Shown here: piece by piece, positions 1 through 9,382 of the stretch | Numbering within the stretch: the first letter of the stretch is position 1 | Layout: each line of letters starts with the position of its first letter | Source: Candidatus Calditenuaceae archaeon JGI OTU-3 | GTDB taxonomy: Archaea > Thermoproteota > Nitrososphaeria_A > Caldarchaeales > Calditenuaceae | DNA: 13,799 nt | Direction: 5' to 3' | Assembly (NCBI GenBank): GCA_000494185.1 | Contig: AWOC01000026.1 | Span: forward strand, 1 to 13,799 | Program-made: the position numbers and the translations under genes | Notes under the pieces: generated by a model | Told to the model about the DNA's origin: nothing | The model's database searches: none | What the model saw: the letters and a program-made list of their open reading frames with translations, nothing else

Positions 1-1
1 A

Positions 2-661
2 GGGGTTAAGCAGTACGAGGTTGGTGACAAGATCCGCGATATCCACTGGCTCAGATACGCTAGGCAGGTCGAGGACGAGCAGCCTGTCGCAAAGAAGTAT
101 CGTAAGCGGGGGGAGGTGAGCGTACACGTTGTTGTTGACTGCTCACCCACGATCAATCTCGGGAAAGACTATAAGCTGATAGACGATGTCGCGACTTTTT
201 TGAGGCAGATATTCCACAGCGCCGATAGGGAGGGTAACCCCGTCCAGCTCTGGCTCATCAATCCAAGGCTCCCTCTTGAGGCTAAGGTCCCCTCAAGAAA
301 GACGATCTCGAGGGCGGAGCTTGAGAGGTATCTCTCACTCCTTATACCGGCAGATGGCCGCGACGACGAGGTTGCCGAGCTCTTCGCGGGCAGGGTCTCG
401 AGATACTCAATAGTCATACTCCTTACCAATCCACCCACTCCTAACCTCAGAACCGTCGAGAAGATTATAGCTGCGTGCCGAGACGCGGGAGCCACATGTC
501 TTCTCGTGCTGCCAGACACCTCGAGCTACGTGGAGGATGACCCCACTTGGCGTGCCCTGCTCCGCATAGACAGGTTCTTTAAGGACTCTTGGCTGAGGCG
601 GGCCGGGGGGGGTCGAGGCTGTGATAGAGCTGAGGCGCGGAGAGGCGTACGATATCTCTGA
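2..661 (+). CDS. DUF58 family protein, 5'-truncated, C-terminus probably frameshifted
   Basis: The frame is open from base 2, so the N-terminus lies outside the window. The DUF58 signature is visible at once: LRQYEVGDKIRDIHW-like sequence (starting GVKQYEVGDKIRDIHW here), then a basic KKYRKRGEV stretch leading into VHVVVDCSPTI, which is the strand-plus-acidic start of the von Willebrand A-like fold of this family. A GTG at 116 is only an internal valine, because the family motif lies upstream of it. DUF58 proteins are usually encoded beside a MoxR-type AAA ATPase and membrane proteins of the cell envelope; that ATPase may lie to the left. The last 16 or so residues as read (after the AGG at 602-610) look unnatural. 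Removing one G from the G8 run at 605-612 gives the ending GVEAVIELRRGEAYDIS followed by ERILRQR and a stop at 681-683, eight bases before the next gene. Family assignment is from motif recognition; the biochemical role of DUF58 is not well defined. Confidence 0.85.
   Translation, partial: GVKQYEVGDKIRDIHWLRYARQVEDEQPVAKKYRKRGEVSVHVVVDCSPTINLGKDYKLIDDVATFLRQIFHSADREGNPVQLWLINPRLPLEAKVPSRKTISRAELERYLSLLIPADGRDDEVAELFAGRVSRYSIVILLTNPPTPNLRTVEKIIAACRDAGATCLLVLPDTSSYVEDDPTWRALLRIDRFFKDSWLRRAGGGRGCDRAEARRGVRYL
605..612 (+). other. G8 homopolymer, likely +1 frameshift site in the DUF58 gene
   Basis: A run of eight G sits where the DUF58 frame changes character. Before it the protein is family-like. 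After it the same frame gives a Gly/Arg/Cys-rich tail ending at 661. The +1 frame gives a helix-like tail (VEAVIELRRGEAYDISERI) ending with TGA at 681-683, directly next to the following start codon. A seven-G run would join the two. It may be a sequencing indel, a real mutation, or programmed slippage; the first is most likely. Confidence 0.65.
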
Positions 662-678
662 GAGGATTCTGAGGCAAA

Positions 679-683
679 GGTGA
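679..683 (+). promoter_or_regulatory. Candidate ribosome binding site for the membrane protein gene
   Basis: GGTGA lies 7 bases before the TTG codon at 691 and complements the anti-Shine-Dalgarno end of archaeal 16S rRNA. It overlaps the frame-corrected stop codon of the upstream gene, which suggests translational coupling. It supports the TTG as the true start. Confidence 0.5.
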
Positions 684-690
684 CGGGGCT

Positions 691-1407
691 TTGAAGTGGC
701 TGGATAAGCTGCTTCTTCTTGCGCCGGCGCTAGCCCCCCTGGCGATAGGTGGCGATGCATTCCTCACGGCCTCGCCCACACTCTTCCTCGTCCTCGGCTT
801 CCTCTCACTCGTCTCAATCTACCTGCCGGAGAAGACACACATCTGGATTATCCCCCTTATCTATGTTCCGGCCCTCTTCAGCCTCTACACGCTTGTAGCG
901 GACAAGCAGCCGGGCCCACTGATCGAGCTAGCGAGCGGCTACCTCATCAGTATACCCCTCCTCACCACCGTCGGGATGCTGCGCGCATCTACGCCCCGCT
1001 CAGCCATCTCAAACTACATTTCGGCACTGACATCCGCTACCTTGCTCTGGATGCTGGCCCACCACTCCACCTCTGGACGCCCAGAGATCTTTGTAGCGCT
1101 GATCAACATGCTCGTCGGGAGAGAGAGCTGGGAGGCCCCGATCCTGCCCCAGACCTACGCTGTCCTCACGGCTATGTCGACGCTAGCGCTCATAGTACAC
1201 CTAGGCAGGGCACATGGTTTAGCGTCCTCACGAGAGTTCTCGAGGACCCTAATCTATTCGCTCACCGCCGCAAGCATAACCACGGCCCTGCTCGTGCTAT
1301 ACTCAGTAGTCTTCACTGATTCCACTCCACTCGCACTGCTAGTGACGGCTGCCCTAACCTTTTTAGTTGTTGGCTACTCCGGTGCCTCGGCGAGATGGAA
1401 AGACTAG
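691..1407 (+). CDS. Polytopic membrane protein of unknown function
   Basis: I do not recognise this 238-residue protein. It starts with TTG at 691, supported by a GGTGA at 679. It is almost entirely hydrophobic, with about six or seven predicted membrane segments (for example residues 4-20, 28-46, 51-69, 79-96, 110-124, 154-170, 185-204 and 212-230, some of which may pair or be re-entrant). The loops are short and no catalytic motif is visible. The start follows the frame-corrected end of the DUF58 gene by 7 bases, and its 3' end overlaps the next gene by 13 bases, so the three genes look like one operon. DUF58 genes are commonly followed by membrane proteins, so a role in assembling or processing envelope proteins is a reasonable inference, but the sequence does not prove it. 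Confidence 0.75.
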   Translation: MKWLDKLLLLAPALAPLAIGGDAFLTASPTLFLVLGFLSLVSIYLPEKTHIWIIPLIYVPALFSLYTLVADKQPGPLIELASGYLISIPLLTTVGMLRASTPRSAISNYISALTSATLLWMLAHHSTSGRPEIFVALINMLVGRESWEAPILPQTYAVLTAMSTLALIVHLGRAHGLASSREFSRTLIYSLTAASITTALLVLYSVVFTDSTPLALLVTAALTFLVVGYSGASARWKD

Positions 1408-2912
1408 CGGCAACGCTGCTGCTTGCCGCCCTCTTCCTCAATATGCCGGCGCCCTCTAACTCGGAGGTCGGGGGCCACATACTCATAGGCTATGGCGGAG
1501 ATAAGTACATGCCCTTTCTGGATGGGGCCGTATACACCTTTCTAGTGGGAGAGAGACTCTATGTTTTAGCCGTCGACAGGGACCTCTCGGTCACGCTCAC
1601 ACTCGGGAGTGGGGGGAGCTACGCATTCCTCGCGACGCATGGTGAGCCGCAACTTATATGGGAGTTCAGGGGAGAGGACGTCGGCACAGCGATACTCAAC
1701 ATCCACGGCCTCGGATCCGCTAGCCTTAGGGTACTGGGGGTCGAGGAGGCCACGGCGGGTTGGATAAGAGTCTCCAAGGTGGATGATGATTTGCTGGAGC
1801 TTAGCATAATCGGAACATCACTCTCAGGCTTTGAAACCCAGGAGGCGACCCCCGCTCCGGCCCGCATAATAGTATCGCCTAACTCGACCTTAACCGTATC
1901 CCTCCCACCTAGAACGCTCTATGCCCGCGTCCTTCTCAAGTATAAGGAGGATGTCTCTCTGAGCGGATACGTCTCGGACCTATACCTGACCTACAGCGCC
2001 GAGTCCATAGTGGCGGAATACAACTATACTGGAACGATAGATAGTCCTTTAGCCGGCAGCGTTAGTGTAAGAATCCCCGAGATTGGGAGACCGGGGCCTG
2101 GGGGCTTAGTGCCCCTAAGATATGGGGTGCTGGTGGTTATAGCTCAATACGTCGTTCAGGGTGCCCCAAGGCGTGAGCAGAGCTGGGAGATTCTGGTGTC
2201 GCCATTTCTCGAGGAGATACCGACCGTCTCTGAGACGACGAGGGTCAGCCTGTCCCGGCTCCTACGCGAGGGGGTCGAGGTTGTCGTGGTCAACCTCTCG
2301 AAGCAGTCCTTCGAGAAGAGGGTTGTCAGACCCCCGCACTACAGAGTAGTGGTGTATGACGAGGGGCTCGGGGAATACGTGACAGACTACTCACTAGCCG
2401 TTCCAGGATACCTCTCGATCCGCAACGACTCGGAGACCATCCTCATACCCACATCGGTCCCCGTCGCCAGCCTTGACCCCCAGACACTCAAGGTCGTCCC
2501 AGAACTCACCGTCTACAAGATTAAGCTCTCAGGCGCTGTCGGGCCAGTAGTCTTTGAGCCAGACTCGCGCACGGTTCTGAGGATTCGCGGCCGAGAGGTG
2601 AGCGTCTCGGTGAGGTTTGCGGCCGGGTACCCCGTGGCCGACGCGGCGGTCTACGTGAACGGTAGCTTTGCCGGTGTGGGTGGCATGCTGAGGCTCAGGC
2701 TTCCTATCGGGCTCTACAACTTCTCGGCTATGACGAGCTATGGCGCCGTCTCGCGCGTCGCCGATATCTCGGAGGAGGGCGAAGTGGTTCTGGTGCTGCG
2801 GGTCCTCACACAGGAGACCCTGGCGCTTATGGTGATGCTGGGGGTTCAGCTCTCCTACCTCTTCCTTTCCCTATTGCGTCACCGGGGAGGGTTAATGAGG
2901 GCCCGAGGGTAA
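1395..2912 (+). CDS. Large exported protein with C-terminal membrane anchor, function unknown
   Basis: The 505-residue product begins MERLAATLLLAALFLNMPAP, a clear signal peptide with cleavage likely near residue 20-24. The body is rich in alternating beta-type sequence and lacks cysteine. It has six N-glycosylation sequons (N163, N210, N300, N344, N422, N442). Residues about 400-470 look like a small beta-sandwich of the carboxypeptidase-regulatory or PEGA type (VRFAAGYPVADAAVYVNGSF followed by a GGM-LRLRLPIGLYNF pattern). One hydrophobic helix at about 474-493 is followed by a basic tail RHRGGLMRARG, so the bulk of the protein should lie outside the cell with a short cytoplasmic end. The ATG at 1395 overlaps the previous gene by 13 bases, which implies translational coupling in the DUF58 operon. 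No enzymatic motif is visible. It could be a surface-layer-associated or receptor-like protein; the topology is well supported, the function is not. Confidence 0.8.
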   Translation: MERLAATLLLAALFLNMPAPSNSEVGGHILIGYGGDKYMPFLDGAVYTFLVGERLYVLAVDRDLSVTLTLGSGGSYAFLATHGEPQLIWEFRGEDVGTAILNIHGLGSASLRVLGVEEATAGWIRVSKVDDDLLELSIIGTSLSGFETQEATPAPARIIVSPNSTLTVSLPPRTLYARVLLKYKEDVSLSGYVSDLYLTYSAESIVAEYNYTGTIDSPLAGSVSVRIPEIGRPGPGGLVPLRYGVLVVIAQYVVQGAPRREQSWEILVSPFLEEIPTVSETTRVSLSRLLREGVEVVVVNLSKQSFEKRVVRPPHYRVVVYDEGLGEYVTDYSLAVPGYLSIRNDSETILIPTSVPVASLDPQTLKVVPELTVYKIKLSGAVGPVVFEPDSRTVLRIRGREVSVSVRFAAGYPVADAAVYVNGSFAGVGGMLRLRLPIGLYNFSAMTSYGAVSRVADISEEGEVVLVLRVLTQETLALMVMLGVQLSYLFLSLLRHRGGLMRARG

Positions 2913-2932
2913 AGCCTTAGCGGGCTGCTGAC

Positions 2933-2937
2933 GGAGG
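2933..2937 (+). promoter_or_regulatory. Candidate ribosome binding site for the ABC permease gene
   Basis: GGAGG, within GGAGGATCA, is a strong match to the anti-Shine-Dalgarno sequence. It lies 12 bases before the GTG at 2950. A nearer GTG at 2943 is out of frame with the permease, so the 2950 start is preferred. A second, weaker AGGTG is at 2941-2945. No TATA box is evident in the 37-base gap, so the gene is probably read through from the upstream operon. Confidence 0.45.
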
Positions 2938-2949
2938 ATCAGGTGCGGC

Positions 2950-4377
2950 GTGAAGGGCGCGGGTGCTGTGATCCTAAATACGTGGCAGGGAAGGGCCGCT
3001 GTGGGGGCCCTCGCCGTCATGCTGGGTCTTTCCGTTTACGTCGTACTCGTCTTCCCACTAGACTACGGCTCCCGCTTCTGGAATAACCCCTCCCACTGGG
3101 CTGAGTATCCCAAGGCCGTCCCACCCGCCTGGAGTGGCCCGCCAGACGCCTTCCCCCACACAATACTACGCCTCGAGAGGGCTTCGGAGGCTCCTGGCCA
3201 GTTAATCCTCTATGAGGCCGCGCTGGACCTCGCCGCCAAGGTGCCGCCGAACTCGGTAACGATCACCTTGAGAGGTGTGGAGTTCAGTGGTCGCGCGCCC
3301 CTCATAGTGCTGAACATGTACCGTCCGGACGGCTTGGTGGTCACACTACTGGAGCATGTGCCGCCGTCGGGGAGATCCGGCGAGGACCCGCCCTATAGGA
3401 GGTATTTTGTGGAGCCGTTCCGCTTTTTCCCCACGGCCTCGCCGCAGGTTGTCAGGGGCCTGGCGGAAGCCCTCTCCAAGACCTACGGTAACCCAATCTC
3501 TGTGGAGGAGGTCTCCAAGAGACCGGAGCTCTACCTCTTCAGCCGCCCATTAGCCGGCGGCGGCTACGAGATCTTGCGCGGCCGCTACCTCTTTAGGCTC
3601 GAGCTGTATGGAAACGAGCCTGGAGACTCCGTCGCGGAAGCCCGGGTGGTTCTTGGAGGATCGGTCTTCGGGGCAATGGGGACCGATATACTCGGCAGGG
3701 ACCTTGCCGAGGGCCTTCTATTCGGATTCCCCGTATCCCTTTTCGTAGGGCTCGTCGCCGCGGGCATCGTCACGCTGATTGGGAGCGGGCTTGGGCTGCT
3801 GAGCGGATACCTCGGAGGCAGGGCGGACATCCTTGTCCAGAGAGCTGCGGACGTAACGGCGAACGTCCCCCTTCTACCCTTACTAATTCTCCTCGCATAT
3901 ACCTTTAGGCCCGGCCTCATCACGATCATACTCCTCCTCACACTCTTCAGCTGGCCCGGCCTCACAATACTTGTCAGGTCTATGGTGCTTCAACTGAGAG
4001 AGTCCCAGCTGGTCGAGTCGGCTAGGGCTCTCGGCGCGCCAGGATGGAGGATCATGCTGAGACACATAGCGCCTCACGTGGCTCCCTACGTCCTTGGGCA
4101 AGTGATACTGGCCGTGCCCTCGGCAATCCTGACGGAGGCTGCTCTAAGCTTTATCGGCCTCGGAGATCCCCAGATACCCACTTGGGGCAGCATACTCGAG
4201 CTGGCCTTCAGGACAGGCGCCGTCTTCGTGGGCTACTGGTGGTGGGTCATCCCGCCCGGCGCCCTACTCGCCGCCACCTCCGTCTCCTTCATACTACTCT
4301 CGCTCAGCCTCGAGCCATACATCAACCCGAGACTCGCCAGTCGCGGGGGGGTCCGGCCTGGCCAGAGGAGCAGATAA
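2950..4377 (+). CDS. ABC transporter permease, DppC/OppC (peptide/nickel) family
   Basis: This 475-residue protein is an inner permease of a dipeptide/oligopeptide-type importer. One N-terminal helix (about 15-36) is followed by an unusually long external segment (about 37-235), then GTDILGRD (244-251), the usual entry to the DppC core. The core holds about five helices (about 257-283, 305-345, 380-400 and 425-452). The EAA loop that docks on the ATPase is clear: ESARALGAPGWRIMLRHI at about 356-373, followed by the family sequence EAALSFIGLGDPQIPTWGSI. The start is GTG at 2950, with GGAGG upstream. DppC proteins normally sit beside a DppB permease, two ATPases and a binding protein; none of these is in the window, although its partners could be elsewhere in the genome. 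The long external loop is seen in other archaeal members as far as I know. The substrate cannot be told from the sequence. The family call is secure. Confidence 0.93.
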   Translation: MKGAGAVILNTWQGRAAVGALAVMLGLSVYVVLVFPLDYGSRFWNNPSHWAEYPKAVPPAWSGPPDAFPHTILRLERASEAPGQLILYEAALDLAAKVPPNSVTITLRGVEFSGRAPLIVLNMYRPDGLVVTLLEHVPPSGRSGEDPPYRRYFVEPFRFFPTASPQVVRGLAEALSKTYGNPISVEEVSKRPELYLFSRPLAGGGYEILRGRYLFRLELYGNEPGDSVAEARVVLGGSVFGAMGTDILGRDLAEGLLFGFPVSLFVGLVAAGIVTLIGSGLGLLSGYLGGRADILVQRAADVTANVPLLPLLILLAYTFRPGLITIILLLTLFSWPGLTILVRSMVLQLRESQLVESARALGAPGWRIMLRHIAPHVAPYVLGQVILAVPSAILTEAALSFIGLGDPQIPTWGSILELAFRTGAVFVGYWWWVIPPGALLAATSVSFILLSLSLEPYINPRLASRGGVRPGQRSR

Positions 4378-4382
4378 ATAAG
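4373..4382 (+). promoter_or_regulatory. TATA box, leaderless promoter for the PPC-like gene
   Basis: GATAAATAAG is an archaeal TATA-like element. Its centre is about 26 bases before the ATG at 4404, so transcription should start at or within a base or two of the start codon (a leaderless mRNA). It overlaps the stop codon of the permease gene, which shows that the downstream gene can be expressed separately from the permease. Confidence 0.65.
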
Positions 4383-4403
4383 CCCTGCCACGAGGTAATA
4401 TGC

Positions 4404-5102
4404 ATGCGAGCCCTGCTCATAGCGGTTTCAGCTGCGATAGCCACACTCTTATGCATACAGGCAGCCCTCGGCCAGGAGGCCAGGACGCCAGGGACAAGCT
4501 ACTCGACTGCTCTCGAGCTAACGCCAGGTGAGCACAGCTTCAGCATGGATGCTGGCGAGACGCACTTCTTCTACGTCAGGCTTGAGAAGGAGGACACGCT
4601 CTACCTAACCCTACGCTCAGCCCCACAGCTCGACTTCGACGTCGCACTCGTCTCCCCCGACAGGGAGGCCCTCGAGCTCTCTCTCCGACCGGCCGGCTTC
4701 TCGGAAAGAATAGTCTACAGGGCCTTCAGCAGCGGCGACTACTACATCGTCGTCTTCCCATTCGGGGGCTCAGCCGGCTCCTACAACCTCCTGATCGAGG
4801 TTACGAAGCCTAGGACAGCCACGGTCACCGCAACACGGACATTGGTCGCCTACGTCACCGTCACCGAGCATGAGGTTAGAAACGTGGTGGTCCAAGCCAC
4901 CAAGGAGGTATTGAGGACCGTGACAGTCTACTCGCAGCAGCCTACCGACCAGAGCCAGTCCCTCCTAGGATGGTCGGTTCTATCCCTCGCCCTGATAGCC
5001 GTTGCGGTCATTCTCCGGGACGGCCTCATGAGTTCTCGCAGGGTGGAGAGAAAGGAGGAGGCCGGAGAAAAGGGGGGCGGGGAGGGGGGAGCCCAGGCCT
5101 AG
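4404..5102 (+). CDS. Exported PPC-like domain protein with C-terminal membrane anchor
   Basis: The 232-residue product starts at ATG 4404, chosen because a signal peptide begins there (MRALLIAVSAAIATLLCIQA, cleavage probably after ALG at 23) and a TATA box lies 26 bases upstream; the same frame is open further 5' but only as a shadow of the permease gene. Residues about 33-133 resemble a pre-peptidase C-terminal (PPC) beta-sandwich: ALELTPGEHSFSMDAGETHF, a FDVALVSPD turn, and SGDYYIVVFPF plus GSYNLLIEV at the end. A Thr/Val-rich stalk follows (about 134-176), then one membrane helix (about 187-205) and a charged cytoplasmic tail rich in Lys, Glu and Gly. PPC domains usually accompany secreted proteases or other exoenzymes and bind ligands or aid secretion; here there is no catalytic domain. 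It may be a surface-exposed binding protein. The topology is well supported, the fold moderately, the function unknown. Confidence 0.8.
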   Translation: MRALLIAVSAAIATLLCIQAALGQEARTPGTSYSTALELTPGEHSFSMDAGETHFFYVRLEKEDTLYLTLRSAPQLDFDVALVSPDREALELSLRPAGFSERIVYRAFSSGDYYIVVFPFGGSAGSYNLLIEVTKPRTATVTATRTLVAYVTVTEHEVRNVVVQATKEVLRTVTVYSQQPTDQSQSLLGWSVLSLALIAVAVILRDGLMSSRRVERKEEAGEKGGGEGGAQA

Positions 5103-5107
5103 GAGCG

Positions 5108-8091
<2,984 letters not shown>

Positions 8092-8120
8092 TTAGTTCGG
8101 ATCTATGTTTACCCTCACCA

Positions 8121-8129
8121 TTATTTAAG
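8121..8129 (-). promoter_or_regulatory. TATA box for the oxidoreductase operon
   Basis: On the minus strand this reads CTTAAATAA, an archaeal TATA-like box. It is centred about 34 bases before the ATG at 8091, predicting a start of transcription near 8099 and a leader of only about 8 bases. There is no Shine-Dalgarno sequence in that leader. Confidence 0.55.
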
Positions 8130-8156
8130 TATCCGTCTACCACCGCACAGTAGAGG

Positions 8157-8168
8157 GGGTCCGGACCC
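8157..8168. promoter_or_regulatory. Perfect 12-bp palindrome, possible operator
   Basis: GGGTCCGGACCC is a perfect inverted repeat lying in the 142-base region between the divergent oxidoreductase and methyltransferase genes. It sits about 32 bases upstream of the oxidoreductase TATA box and about 30 bases upstream of the T-rich element of the methyltransferase gene. It could bind a dimeric regulator, but a chance palindrome in G+C-rich DNA is also possible. Confidence 0.3.
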
Positions 8169-8196
8169 ACATGGGCGTCTGGCCGCCGCCGACTCG

Positions 8197-8204
8197 ATTT
8201 TTAA
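8197..8204 (+). promoter_or_regulatory. Weak TATA-like element for the methyltransferase gene
   Basis: ATTTTTAA is centred about 33 bases before the TTG at 8234 and would place the transcript start near 8227. GGAGGG at 8228-8233 abuts the TTG with no spacing, so it is an unlikely ribosome binding site for that codon. The assignment is tentative. Confidence 0.35.
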
Positions 8205-8233
8205 CGGGGGCGTATGTATAACGTGTTGGAGGG

Positions 8234-9382
8234 TTGCTCGGCAGGGCGTTTCCGGTCGAAGAGAGGTACGACCTCTGGAGGCTGGCGACCTTCGTGCCTA
8301 ATAAGGGCCTGCCTGTCCATAGGTGGTTTTACTTCAAGGAGGGGTTCTCGAGGGAGCTGGTCCTAATGCTCCTGAGGGAGCTTGGAGCCCGAGAGGGCGA
8401 GGTTATCCTCGACCCCTTCGTGGGGTCTGGGACGACGCCTCTCACATGTATGGAGACCGGGTATAGGGGGGTGGGGGTGGATGCCTCGCCCCTTGCGGTT
8501 TTTGTTTCCTACGCCAAGACAAGGATCTACAACCCGGAAGAGCTTTCAGACGCACTGAATAGGTGCCTCGGCGCGAGGGCTCCGAAGATCGCCCCCGAGG
8601 GGCTGAGCAGCCTCGTCATGAAGGCTTTCCCACGAGCAAACCTCTTGGAGTTGCTGAGCCTCAAAGAAGTGATCGAGTCCATGGAGTCCTCCGACGCCAA
8701 GACATTTCTACTCATGGCTCTGATATGCGCGTCCAGCAGGGCCTCCTACATCTATCGCGAGGGCGGAGTGCTCAAGCTGGTAAGGAGACCTGTTCCGCCC
8801 CTCCGGCCCTGCTTCAGGAGGGCAGCGAGAGCCATGATAGACGACTTGAGGAAGATATCCTTTAAGTCTGAGCCGGCGACAATAGTCCTCGGAGACGCCA
8901 GACAGCTTGACACGATTGAGGACAGCTCCGTCGACCACATAATAACCTCACCACCCTACCTAAACAAGATAGAGTACACACAGGTCTATGCCGTAGAGCT
9001 CGAGCTTTTTTTCGGTAAGAAGACCGTGGACCTCGTGAGGTCATACATAGGCTTGACGCCTAGGCGGCCACCCATGCCGATCCCCGGCCGCGAGGGCCTC
9101 CCAGACTCGGCGGTGCTATACTTTAGGGACATGGAGGCGTCATTCCGTGAGATGTTCCGCGTCCTGAGGCCCGGCGGGAGGGCCGCAATAGTCGTCGCAG
9201 GTGGGGTATATCCAGAGATGGTCGTTGAGAGCGACATCATCCTCGCGGAGCTCGCGTCGGAGGTGGGGTTCGAGGTGGAGAAGATCAGGGTGGTGGGGAA
9301 GAGGGTTGCGACAAGCGGGAGGACGCGCAGGATAGGGGCGGCCAGGGAGAGCATACTATACTTGAGGAAGCCCGATGGTTAG
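8234..9382 (+). CDS. Orphan DNA methyltransferase-like protein (N4-cytosine/N6-adenine type)
   Basis: The 382-residue protein has the S-adenosylmethionine-binding motif DPFVGSGTT at about 60-68, preceded by a motif X-like stretch (HRWFYFKEGFSRELV, 29-43) and followed by GYRGVGVDASP. The catalytic motif TSPPYLNKIEY is at about 238-248, and FREMFRVLRPGG at about 304-315 is typical of the late core. Motif I therefore precedes motif IV, with about 170 residues between, the reverse of the common beta-class order. The intervening region (about 100-215) contains SSRASYIYREGG and a basic-proline patch, and could be a target recognition domain. By family it should methylate an exocyclic amino group in DNA; related proteins act on RNA, so the substrate is not certain. 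No restriction enzyme gene is adjacent, so it appears to be an orphan. The TTG at 8234 is the first possible start after an in-frame stop at 8219. The 3' end overlaps the convergent glycosyltransferase gene by 27 bases. Confidence 0.8.
   Translation: MLGRAFPVEERYDLWRLATFVPNKGLPVHRWFYFKEGFSRELVLMLLRELGAREGEVILDPFVGSGTTPLTCMETGYRGVGVDASPLAVFVSYAKTRIYNPEELSDALNRCLGARAPKIAPEGLSSLVMKAFPRANLLELLSLKEVIESMESSDAKTFLLMALICASSRASYIYREGGVLKLVRRPVPPLRPCFRRAARAMIDDLRKISFKSEPATIVLGDARQLDTIEDSSVDHIITSPPYLNKIEYTQVYAVELELFFGKKTVDLVRSYIGLTPRRPPMPIPGREGLPDSAVLYFRDMEASFREMFRVLRPGGRAAIVVAGGVYPEMVVESDIILAELASEVGFEVEKIRVVGKRVATSGRTRRIGAARESILYLRKPDG

Noticed and set aside
4044..4403. A long 5' extension of the PPC-like gene frame
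   Set aside because: It overlaps the permease gene in another frame and has the Arg/His/Pro-rich composition of a shadow frame; the signal peptide and TATA box place the start at 4404.
8092..8233. Possible small RNA gene in the 142-base divergent region
   Set aside because: I found no tRNA-like cloverleaf, no paired C and D boxes and no terminator-like T tract; only promoter-type signals and the short palindrome.
8234..9382. A restriction-modification or defence system around the methyltransferase
   Set aside because: The neighbours are a metabolic oxidoreductase operon and a glycosyltransferase; no nuclease, helicase or toxin gene is present.
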